Positions 1 to 5,313 of a stretch of 5,313 bases of DNA are shown here, piece after piece. The notes under the pieces are model-generated. The model had not been told where the DNA came from. It worked only from the letters and a program-made list of their open reading frames with translations, and searched no databases. The position numbers and the translations under genes are program-made. The stretch comes from Myxococcota bacterium (lineage in GTDB: Bacteria; Myxococcota_A; UBA9160; PR03). The stretch spans positions 1 through 5,313 of the forward strand of contig JALOQG010000407.1 in the NCBI GenBank assembly GCA_025453505.1, in the 5' to 3' direction. Position 1 is the first letter of the stretch. Each line of letters begins with the position of its first letter.

Positions 1-485
1 CGAAGCGGCTCGGCCTCGCCGCCGCCGCGAAGGCGGTGCGCGCCGCCCAGCGACGTGGCGAACGCGTGGTGTTCACGAACGGCTGCTTCGACCTGCTGCA
101 CGTCGGGCACCTGCGCAGCCTCGAAGAGGCGCGCGCGCTCGGCGACCGCCTCGTCGTGGCCGTCAACGGCGACGCGAGCGTGCGTCGCCTGAAGGGCGCG
201 GGCCGGCCGCTCGTGCCCGCGCGCCAGCGCGCCGAGCTGCTCGCGGGACTCGCGTGCGTGGACTGGGTCGTCGTATTCGGCGAGGCGACGCCGCTGCGCG
301 CAATCCGCGCGCTACGGCCCGACGTGCTGGCCAAGGGCGGCGACTGGGCGCTCGACGCGATCGTCGGCCGCGCCGAGGTCGAGAGCCGCGGCGGCCGCGT
401 CGTGCGGCTGCGCGAGATTCCGGGCGTGCGGACCAGCACGCTCGTGGCCCGGGCGCGCCGGTCGAGCCGAACCCGATCGGGCTAA
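1..485 (+). CDS. rfaE2: D-glycero-beta-D-manno-heptose 1-phosphate adenylyltransferase (RfaE2 / HldE C-terminal domain), 5' partial
   Basis: This enzyme transfers AMP from ATP to heptose 1-phosphate, giving ADP-heptose for the lipopolysaccharide inner core; it acts in the cytoplasm. Counting from the GTG at 36, the cytidylyltransferase-like signature is complete: TNGCFDLLHVGH at residues 14-25 with the catalytic HxGH at 22-25, the VNGDASVRRLKG segment at 43-54, KGGDW at 100-104, and a C-terminal TSTLVAR at 133-139 that matches the family's STxxxxR nucleotide-binding motif. The frame is open to the left edge, and the upstream codons from base 3 encode an Ala-rich helix (KRLGLAAAAKAV) like the one preceding the Rossmann core in homologues. 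They contain no ATG, GTG or TTG, so the true start is probably outside the window and GTG 36 is only the first start seen here. Whether this is a stand-alone enzyme or the end of a bifunctional HldE kinase/adenylyltransferase cannot be decided. The last nine residues are a basic Ser/Arg tail. It ends 10 bases before the MoxR gene. Confidence 0.92.
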   Translation, partial: KRLGLAAAAKAVRAAQRRGERVVFTNGCFDLLHVGHLRSLEEARALGDRLVVAVNGDASVRRLKGAGRPLVPARQRAELLAGLACVDWVVVFGEATPLRAIRALRPDVLAKGGDWALDAIVGRAEVESRGGRVVRLREIPGVRTSTLVARARRSSRTRSG

Positions 486-495
486 GCTCGTTCGG

Positions 496-1425
496 ATGCA
501 AGACGCCGGTACGGGCACGCTCAAACGTTTGATCGACGAGGTCGGCCGCGTCGTCGTGGGCCAGCAGGCGCTCGTCGAGGGACTGCTCGTCGGCCTGCTC
601 GCCGGCGGTCACGTGCTCGTCGAAGGCGTGCCGGGTCTCGCCAAGACGACGGCGATCCGCACGCTCGCGCAGGCGCTCGGTCTCGGCTTCCGGCGCATCC
701 AGTTCACGCCCGACCTGCTGCCCGGCGATCTGCTCGGCACGCCCGTGTATCACCCCGACGAGCGGCGCTTCGCGGTGCGCAAGGGGCCCGTGTTCGCACC
801 GGTGCTGCTCGCCGACGAGATCAACCGCGCGCCGGCGAAGGTGCAGTCGGCACTGCTGGAGGCGATGGAGGAGCGCCAGGTCACGATCGGCGACGAGAGC
901 TTCCCGCTGCCGCAGCCGTTCTTCGTGATGGCGACGCAGAACCCGATCGAGCACGACGGCACCTACCCGCTGCCCGAGGCGCAGATCGACCGCTTCCTGC
1001 TCAAGCTGGTGGTCGGCTATCCGAGCGCCGACGACGAGATCGCGATCGCGTCGCGCGACGATCTCGATGCGCCGCGCGTGGACGCGGTCGCCGACGCGGC
1101 GGACGTGGCGGCGCTGCAGGGCGCCGCGACCGCGGTGCACGTCGCGGACGCCGTCGCGGCCTACGCGGTGCAACTGGTGCGCGCGACGCGTGACGCGACA
1201 CACGTCGCGGTCGGCGCGTCGCCGCGCGCGAGCCGCTTCCTGATTCGCGCCGCACGCGCACGCGCCCTCCTCGACGGCCGCGACTACGCATCGCCGTTCG
1301 ACGTGAAGCGCTGCGCGCCGGACGTGCTGCGCCACCGCGTGGTGTTGCGCTACGAGGCCGAGGCCGACGGCGTGCGCGCCGAGGACATCGTCGCGTCGGT
1401 GCTCGCGTCCGTCCCGACGCCGTAG
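496..1425 (+). CDS. moxR: MoxR-family AAA+ ATPase
   Basis: The product has 309 residues, the usual MoxR length. The AAA+ motifs are intact: Walker A GVPGLAKT at 44-51, Walker B VLLADEIN at 103-110 followed by the family's RAP, sensor 1 ATQNP at 146-150 leading into the MoxR hallmark EHDGTYPLPEAQIDRF (152-167), and sensor 2 GASPRA at 240-245 in the C-terminal lid. No signal peptide or membrane helix is visible, so it is cytoplasmic. MoxR ATPases are regarded as chaperone-like enzymes working with vWA-domain partners, here presumably the products of the next genes. The ATG at 496 gives a normal N-terminus (LIDEVGRVVVGQQALVEGLL at 12-31, matching the family's opening helix). The 13 bases before it hold the previous stop codon and no clear Shine-Dalgarno sequence, so translation may depend on coupling to the upstream gene. 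Family assignment is secure; the client is unknown. Confidence 0.96.
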   Translation: MQDAGTGTLKRLIDEVGRVVVGQQALVEGLLVGLLAGGHVLVEGVPGLAKTTAIRTLAQALGLGFRRIQFTPDLLPGDLLGTPVYHPDERRFAVRKGPVFAPVLLADEINRAPAKVQSALLEAMEERQVTIGDESFPLPQPFFVMATQNPIEHDGTYPLPEAQIDRFLLKLVVGYPSADDEIAIASRDDLDAPRVDAVADAADVAALQGAATAVHVADAVAAYAVQLVRATRDATHVAVGASPRASRFLIRAARARALLDGRDYASPFDVKRCAPDVLRHRVVLRYEAEADGVRAEDIVASVLASVPTP

Positions 1426-1429
1426 GAAG
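1424..1429 (+). promoter_or_regulatory. Ribosome binding site of the DUF58 gene
   Basis: AGGAAG overlaps the moxR stop codon (TAG at 1423-1425) and lies 8 bases before the ATG at 1438. It is the best Shine-Dalgarno-like sequence in the window and supports that start. The 12-base intergenic gap leaves no room for a separate promoter. Confidence 0.6.
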
Positions 1430-1437
1430 CGAACGCG

Positions 1438-2289
1438 ATGGACCCGCGCCTCGGCACGACTCCCGCGCTGGCCGAGATCGCGCGGGCCGCGCGCATCCTG
1501 GCGGTGCGCAGCCGGCGCGAAGCGGCGGGCGTGCTGGTCGGACGCTGGACGAGCGCGTTCCGCGGCGGCGGCGTCGAGTTCGAGGAATCGCGCCCCTACG
1601 TGCCCGGCGACGACGTGCGCGCGATCGACTGGAATGCGACCGCGCGCACGGGCGTGCCGTGGGTGAAGCGCTTCCGCGAAGAGCGCTCGTGCCCCGTGCT
1701 GATCGCGCTCGACGCCTCCGCGTCGATGGCGTTCGGCACGACGGGGCGGACCAAGGCGCAGGCGGCGGCCCATGCGGCTGCGCTGCTGGCGACCGCCGCA
1801 GCCGGCGCCGGCGACCCGGTCGGATTCCTCGCCTTCGCAGACGGCGTGCGAGGCGAGGTCGCGCCGGGGCGTGGCGACGCGCACACCTGGCGCGTGATCC
1901 GCGCCGCCGCGGCCAGCGCCGCAGCGCCGCGCGGGATGACGGATTTCGGTGTCGCCGCGAGCTGGATCCGCGCGCACGCGCGGCGCCGCTCGCTCGTGCT
2001 CGTGCTCTCCGACTTCCGGAGCGCGGACCTGGACGCGGCCGGACACCGCCCGCTCGCGGTCGTCGCGCGGCGCCACGATCTCGTCGCGGCGGGCGTCGAG
2101 GATCCGCGCGAACTCGATCTCGTCGCCGCGGGCGGCGTGCGCATCGCGGACGCACGGCGCGCCGCGGTCGTGCGGCGCCTGCGCGACGACGGCGCCGACT
2201 TCGTGTGGCTCGGCACCGCTGGCGATCCGCTGCGCGCGCTGGTGCGCTTCTTCCGCATGCGCGGCACGCCGCGACGAGGCGCCGCATGA
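1438..2289 (+). CDS. DUF58 domain protein with vWA-type MIDAS site
   Basis: A 283-residue soluble DUF58 protein of the short type, without membrane helices. The DUF58 core is clear: FRGGGVEFEESRPYVPGDD at 41-59, then RAIDWNATART at 61-71 and VKRFREER at 76-83. A vWA-like fold follows, with MIDAS motif 1 DASAS at 92-96, the conserved Thr at 168 in MTDF, and the Asp at 192 in VLVLSDF, so a divalent metal site looks intact. Proteins of this family are almost always encoded beside moxR and are thought to be the cytosolic partner or adaptor of the ATPase; the biochemical activity is not established. The ATG at 1438 is chosen because of the upstream AGGAAG and because the N-terminal helix (LAEIARAARILAVRSRREAAG, 11-31) matches the family opening. 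The C-terminus is basic (RMRGTPRRGAA). The stop codon overlaps the next start in ATGA, indicating translational coupling. Confidence 0.93.
   Translation: MDPRLGTTPALAEIARAARILAVRSRREAAGVLVGRWTSAFRGGGVEFEESRPYVPGDDVRAIDWNATARTGVPWVKRFREERSCPVLIALDASASMAFGTTGRTKAQAAAHAAALLATAAAGAGDPVGFLAFADGVRGEVAPGRGDAHTWRVIRAAAASAAAPRGMTDFGVAASWIRAHARRRSLVLVLSDFRSADLDAAGHRPLAVVARRHDLVAAGVEDPRELDLVAAGGVRIADARRAAVVRRLRDDGADFVWLGTAGDPLRALVRFFRMRGTPRRGAA
2276..2279 (+). promoter_or_regulatory. Ribosome binding site deciding the start at 2286
   Basis: GAGG lies 6 bases before the ATG at 2286, inside the end of the DUF58 gene. It supports this ATG as the start, although the reading frame is open much further upstream (back to a possible ATG at 1659) inside the DUF58 gene. 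Confidence 0.5.
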
Positions 2290-3251
2290 CGCGCGCGATC
2301 GCGCCCGCACTCGCCCTCCTCGCACTCGCGTGCTCGGGCGAGCCGGCCGCGCCGCCGCCGGATACGCCGGTTGCGCTGCAGGCCGCCGTCGCGATCGAGC
2401 CGCCGCAGATCCGCGTGGGCGACGTCGCCGAGGTCGAGATCTCGGTGGTGACGCCGCCGGACCATCGCGTGCCGCCCGTGCGGCCGCCCGCCGCCGTCGA
2501 CGGCGTGTGGCTGCTCGGCGCGGAGGCGCTGCCCGTCGTCGCCGACGGCGCGCGGCTCGTGCACCGGACGCGGATCCGCGTCCGCGCGCGCGAGCCGGGA
2601 TCGTTCGTGTGGCCGGCCCTCGCGGTGCAAGTGGAGGACGCGAGCGGCGCGCGCACGTCGCTCGCGACGCAGGAGCGGCCCTTCGCGATCGTGTCGATGC
2701 TGCCGCTCGCGCCCGAGCGCGTGGATCCCTTCACGTACCGGACGCCCGCGACGACGCCGACGGGCCTCTCGCCGTGGCTCGCCGCTGCCGCAGGCAGTGC
2801 GGCGACGCTCGCGACGCTGGCGCTCGGCCTCGTCGCGCTGCGGCTGCGGCGCCGCGCGCGCGATCGCGCCGCCGCGCGCGCGGAGTTGCAGGCCACGCGC
2901 CCGTGGGTCGAAGCACTGGCCGCACTCGAGGCGGCCCGCGCGCTCGACACGAGCGCGTGGCGCGAGGCCGGCGGCGCCGGTGCGCAGGCGCTGCGCCGCT
3001 ACGTCGCGCGACGCTACGGGATGCCGGCGATCGAAGCGTGTCCGAGCGAGGAGCTCGCGGGCGTGCGTCCGCCGCCGCTCCTGCTCGCGGCGCGTTGGCG
3101 CGAGGCGCTCGCGTGCCTGCACGCACTCGACGCCGATCGCTTCCGCGGGCTCGCGACGCCGGACGCAGCCGCACGGACGCAGCGCGCCCTCGACGCCGCG
3201 GCCGCGTGGGTGCGTGCGACCGTTCCGTCCGACGCGGCGCAAGACACATGA
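2286..3251 (+). CDS. BatD/DUF4381-like envelope protein, probable lipoprotein with one internal membrane helix
   Basis: A 321-residue protein. The first 16 residues look like a short lipoprotein signal: one Arg at 3, a hydrophobic stretch, then ALAC with Cys16 (a loose lipobox, Ala rather than Leu at -3), followed by a Pro/Ala-rich linker. Residues about 29-137 are beta-rich and resemble one Ig-like BatD domain, with 'IEPPQIRVGDVAEVEISV' (37-54) and 'REPGSFVWPALAVQVED' (102-118). One hydrophobic helix at about 164-187 ends in an RLRRRARDR stop-transfer, so the N-terminal domain should be periplasmic and the tail cytoplasmic. The tail is Ala-rich and helical; LRRYVARRYGMPAIEACPSEEL (237-258 region) recalls the cytosolic end of DUF4381/BatD-type proteins. 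It sits between the DUF58 and batA genes, where such proteins are usual, with 4-base overlaps on both sides. The start is fixed by the overlap, a GAGG upstream and the signal sequence; reading back into DUF58 would give Arg-rich out-of-frame protein. Function is unknown; the family assignment is by pattern and position only. Confidence 0.85.
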   Translation: MTRAIAPALALLALACSGEPAAPPPDTPVALQAAVAIEPPQIRVGDVAEVEISVVTPPDHRVPPVRPPAAVDGVWLLGAEALPVVADGARLVHRTRIRVRAREPGSFVWPALAVQVEDASGARTSLATQERPFAIVSMLPLAPERVDPFTYRTPATTPTGLSPWLAAAAGSAATLATLALGLVALRLRRRARDRAAARAELQATRPWVEALAALEAARALDTSAWREAGGAGAQALRRYVARRYGMPAIEACPSEELAGVRPPPLLLAARWREALACLHALDADRFRGLATPDAAARTQRALDAAAAWVRATVPSDAAQDT

Positions 3252-4294
3252 TCGAATCGCTCTCGACGCACTTCGGCGTCGACGCCTTCGAGCGCCCGCT
3301 CTGGCTCGCGATCGGGATCGCGCTCGCGATCGGCGCGACGTGGATGGCGGCGCGGCGCCCGCCGCGCGCGCTGCCCTGGCCCGCGTGGACCGAAGCGGGC
3401 GCCGCCGGCGCGCGCCGCTTCGATTTCTTCCGTGCGCTCGGAAGCGTCGCGCGGGCGGGTGCACTGGCGTTGCTCTCGATCGCGCTCGCTGGTCCCGTAC
3501 GCGAACACCGCGCGCCGCCCGAGCCCGGACGCGGCCTCGACCTCGTGCTCGCGCTCGACACCTCCGACAGCATGCAGGCGCTCGACGCCGAGAGCGGCGG
3601 CGTGTGGCACACGCGCCTGCACCTCGCGCGCGAAGTCGTGGCGCGCTTCGCGCAGCGTCGCGTCGCCGAGGGCGATCGCGTCGGGCTCGTCGTCTTCGGC
3701 GAGGAGGCGTTCACGCAGGCGCCGCTCTCGAGCGACGGCGCGCTGCTCGGCGCCGCGCTCGCGCGCGTCGCGCCCGGCATGGCCGGTGGCGCGACGGCCG
3801 TGGGCGACGCGCTCGCGCTCGCGGTGAAGCGCGTCGGAGCCGCGGATCTCGACGTTGCGCAGACCGCGCCGGTCGCCGGCCGGCTCGTGGTGCTGCTCAC
3901 CGATGGACGCAGCAACGCCGGCAGCGTGCCACCCGACGTCGCCGCGTCGCTGGCGCGCGCGCGCGGCGTGCGTGTCCACACCGTCGGCATCGGCACGCGC
4001 GGCGAGGTCGCGATGCAGCGCGGCGCCGGACCGCTGCGCTTCGAGCGCCACGATCTCGACACCGACACGCTCGAAGGGATCGCGCAGGCGACCGGCGGGC
4101 GCTTCTTCGCGGCGCGCAGCAGCGGCGATCTCGAAGCCGTGTACGAGTCGATCGACGCGCTCGAGCGCGTGGCGCGGCGCCCGCCGCCGCGCGTCCACAC
4201 GAGCGCGCATCCCGAGCCGTTCCTCGCCGGGGCGGCGTTGCTCGTCGCGCTCGAAGTGCTCGGCGCGCGTGGCGTCGCGAGGCGCATCCCGTGA
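3248..4294 (+). CDS. batA: BatA-like membrane-anchored vWA protein
   Basis: A 348-residue inner-membrane protein with the BatA layout: a membrane helix at about 17-35, an RRPPRALPWP linker, a second helix at about 64-82 (ALGSVARAGALALLSIALAGP), a vWA domain at about 97-308, and a C-terminal helix at about 324-339. The MIDAS site is complete: DTSDSM at 104-109, Thr183 in GGATAVGDAL, and Asp219 in VVLLTDG. Other BatA landmarks are GDRVGLVVFGEEAFTQAPL (142-160), VRVHTVGIGT (241-250) and IAQATGGRFF (278-287). Between MIDAS motif 1 and the following helix there is a small extra AESGGVWHT segment (114-122). The topology puts the vWA domain on one side of the membrane, by family precedent the periplasm. 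The ATG at 3248 overlaps the preceding stop (ATGA); no good Shine-Dalgarno precedes it, so coupling probably delivers the ribosomes. It presumably works with the BatB-like neighbour and the MoxR ATPase. Confidence 0.92.
   Translation: MIESLSTHFGVDAFERPLWLAIGIALAIGATWMAARRPPRALPWPAWTEAGAAGARRFDFFRALGSVARAGALALLSIALAGPVREHRAPPEPGRGLDLVLALDTSDSMQALDAESGGVWHTRLHLAREVVARFAQRRVAEGDRVGLVVFGEEAFTQAPLSSDGALLGAALARVAPGMAGGATAVGDALALAVKRVGAADLDVAQTAPVAGRLVVLLTDGRSNAGSVPPDVAASLARARGVRVHTVGIGTRGEVAMQRGAGPLRFERHDLDTDTLEGIAQATGGRFFAARSSGDLEAVYESIDALERVARRPPPRVHTSAHPEPFLAGAALLVALEVLGARGVARRIP
4279..4282 (+). promoter_or_regulatory. Ribosome binding site deciding the GTG start at 4291
   Basis: GAGG lies 8 bases before the GTG at 4291, within the last codons of batA. 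Together with the 4-base GTGA overlap it supports GTG as the initiation codon of the next gene. Confidence 0.5.
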
Positions 4295-5313
4295 CGGCGC
4301 CGCACCTCGCACACCCGGAGTGGGCGCCGTTCGTCGCGGCGTCACTCATCGGCGTCGCGGTGGCGACGACGCTCTCCTGGCTGCTGGCCCGGCGCCGCGC
4401 GCGGCGCCTGCTCGGCGACGCGCGCGCGATGCCGCCCGCCCGGCTCGGCGCCGACCTGCTGCTCGTCGCGGCGATCGCGGCGATCGGTCTCGCCTGGCTC
4501 GGGCTGAAGCTCGGCACGCGCGTCGTGCGCGTGCCCGGCTCGGGCGTCGATCTGGTCGTGCTCTTCGACACGTCGCGCAGCATGGACGCCACCGACGTGC
4601 CGCCCTCGCGCATCGCCCGCGCGCGGGAGCTCACGCGCGAGGTGCTCGCGCGGCTCGGCGGCGAAGATCGCGCGGCGCTCGCGGTCTTCGCGAGCCGCGG
4701 CGTCGTGCTCTCGCCCCTGACACCGGACACGGACGCGCTCGCCGAACTCGCCGCCGCACTCGACACGGAACTCGTGCGGCCGAGCGGATCCGATCTCGGC
4801 GCGGGCGTCGCCGCGGCCGTCACCGCGTTCGAGGCCGGCAGCACGCGGCCCCGCGTGCTGCTCGTGCTCTCGGACGGCGAGGATCCGGAGGCGCGCGCCG
4901 ATGCGGGCAGCGCGGTCGCGCGGCGTGCCGATACGCGCGTCGTCGCCGTGGCGTTCGGCGGCGAAGCCGGCGCGTCGATTCCCGCCGGCGACGTGACGCT
5001 CGCCGACGAGCGCGGGCGCCCCGTGCAGACACGCCGCGACGTCGCGCGACTCGCCGAACTCGCCGACGCGACCGGCGGCATCGCCTTCGCGGCCGATCGC
5101 TGGGGCGAGGTCGATCTCGCGGGGCTGCTCGCGGAGCTGCGACGCGACGGCGCGCAGGCATCCGGCGGACTCGTCGAGCGGCGCGTGCCGGCGACGCAGG
5201 TGGTTCCGCTCGCGCTCTTCGCGTTTGTGCTGCTCGCGCTCGAGTGGATCGGCGGGCCGCGCGCGCTCTGTGCGGCCTTGCGGCGGCGGCGCGCCCTCGC
5301 GCTCGGCGCTGCG
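4291..5313 (+). CDS. batB: BatB-like membrane-anchored vWA protein, 3' partial
   Basis: The frame from GTG 4291 stays open for 341 codons to the right edge, with no stop codon, so the gene is truncated by the window. The layout is that of BatB: membrane helices at about 14-33 and 53-74, a vWA domain at about 86-285, and a third helix at about 304-321, followed by a basic segment (LRRRRALALGAA). MIDAS motif 1 is DTSRSM at 93-98 and the later Asp is in VLLVLSDGEDPE (Asp195). The middle MIDAS position is Ser167 in PSGSDLG instead of the usual Thr. BatB-typical stretches are DRAALAVFASRGVVLSPLT (126-144), the IPAGDVTLADERGRPV segment (230-245) and LAELADATGG (254-263). Since the last membrane helix is normally near the BatB C-terminus, little should be missing unless a C-terminal fusion (for example TPR repeats) follows. 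The start overlaps the batA stop in GTGA. It is probably the partner of BatA in an inner-membrane complex; the molecular role of Bat proteins is unresolved. Confidence 0.9.
   Translation, partial: MTAPHLAHPEWAPFVAASLIGVAVATTLSWLLARRRARRLLGDARAMPPARLGADLLLVAAIAAIGLAWLGLKLGTRVVRVPGSGVDLVVLFDTSRSMDATDVPPSRIARARELTREVLARLGGEDRAALAVFASRGVVLSPLTPDTDALAELAAALDTELVRPSGSDLGAGVAAAVTAFEAGSTRPRVLLVLSDGEDPEARADAGSAVARRADTRVVAVAFGGEAGASIPAGDVTLADERGRPVQTRRDVARLAELADATGGIAFAADRWGEVDLAGLLAELRRDGAQASGGLVERRVPATQVVPLALFAFVLLALEWIGGPRALCAALRRRRALALGAA

Noticed and set aside
486..495. Possible promoter or terminator between rfaE2 and moxR
   Set aside because: Ten bases are too few for either, and no hairpin or -35/-10-like pair is convincing in the end of the upstream gene.
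254..532. Small + strand open frame bridging the rfaE2/moxR junction
   Set aside because: It overlaps two well-supported genes in another frame, is Arg-rich and has no ribosome binding site or motif.
1035..1066. 8-base inverted repeat CGAGATCG / CGATCTCG with a 16-base loop
   Set aside because: It lies in the middle of the moxR coding sequence, encodes normal protein, and short palindromes built from GATCG/CGATC words are frequent throughout this GC-rich DNA. There is no T-run to make it a terminator.
1659..2285. Upstream in-frame extension of the 2286 gene, giving a 530-residue protein
   Set aside because: The extra part is the out-of-frame reading of the DUF58 gene (Arg-rich, no motif). 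The ATG at 2286 has a Shine-Dalgarno, a signal sequence and a 4-base overlap in its favour.
163..2325. A 720-codon open frame on the minus strand, and other long minus-strand frames (1001-2950, 1596-3464, 2731-4314, 3014-4345, 3897-5081)
   Set aside because: They lie opposite genes with clear family motifs, and their translations are low-complexity Arg/Ala/Ser/His-rich with no recognisable domain. Very high GC at third codon positions removes stop codons in the other frames, which explains their length.
1949..3247. Upstream in-frame extension of the batA gene, giving a 781-residue protein
   Set aside because: Residues before the ATG at 3248 are Arg/Ala-rich shadow sequence of the two preceding genes; the BatA homology starts at 3248 with its first membrane helix.

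Overview
The window is very GC-rich, with C or G in nearly every codon third position and heavy use of GCG, CGC, CTC and GTC. It is packed with genes on the + strand and has almost no intergenic DNA. It starts with a heptose adenylyltransferase, an enzyme of lipopolysaccharide inner-core synthesis, so the host is probably a Gram-negative bacterium. A high-GC proteobacterial or myxobacterial-type lineage fits, but this is inferred from composition and gene content and the taxon cannot be named from the sequence.

Layout, left to right: (1) 1-485, the 3' part of a D-glycero-beta-D-manno-heptose 1-phosphate adenylyltransferase (RfaE2/HldE C-terminal domain), whose start lies off the left edge; (2) 496-1425, a MoxR-family AAA+ ATPase; (3) 1438-2289, a short soluble DUF58 protein with a von Willebrand A (vWA)-type metal site; (4) 2286-3251, a poorly characterised envelope protein with a probable lipoprotein signal, a periplasmic beta-rich domain resembling part of BatD, one membrane helix and a cytoplasmic helical tail; (5) 3248-4294, a BatA-like membrane vWA protein; (6) 4291-5313, a BatB-like membrane vWA protein that starts with GTG and runs off the right edge with no stop codon.

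Genes 2-6 form a Bat (Bacteroides aerotolerance)-type MoxR/vWA operon. The gaps are 10 and 12 bases, followed by three consecutive 4-base stop/start overlaps (ATGA, ATGA, GTGA), so the last four genes are probably translationally coupled. In this family a MoxR ATPase is thought to work with vWA proteins through their MIDAS metal sites as a chaperone-like or assembly module. The DUF58 protein would be the cytosolic partner. BatA and BatB would be anchored in the inner membrane by flanking helices, and the gene 4 product would carry the periplasmic part. The client and physiological role are not established. BatC (TPR) and full-length BatD are not seen and may lie downstream.

No RNA gene, mobile element, CRISPR array, terminator or convincing promoter was found. 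The window reads as a well-known operon type, and its least-described part is the gene 4 protein.
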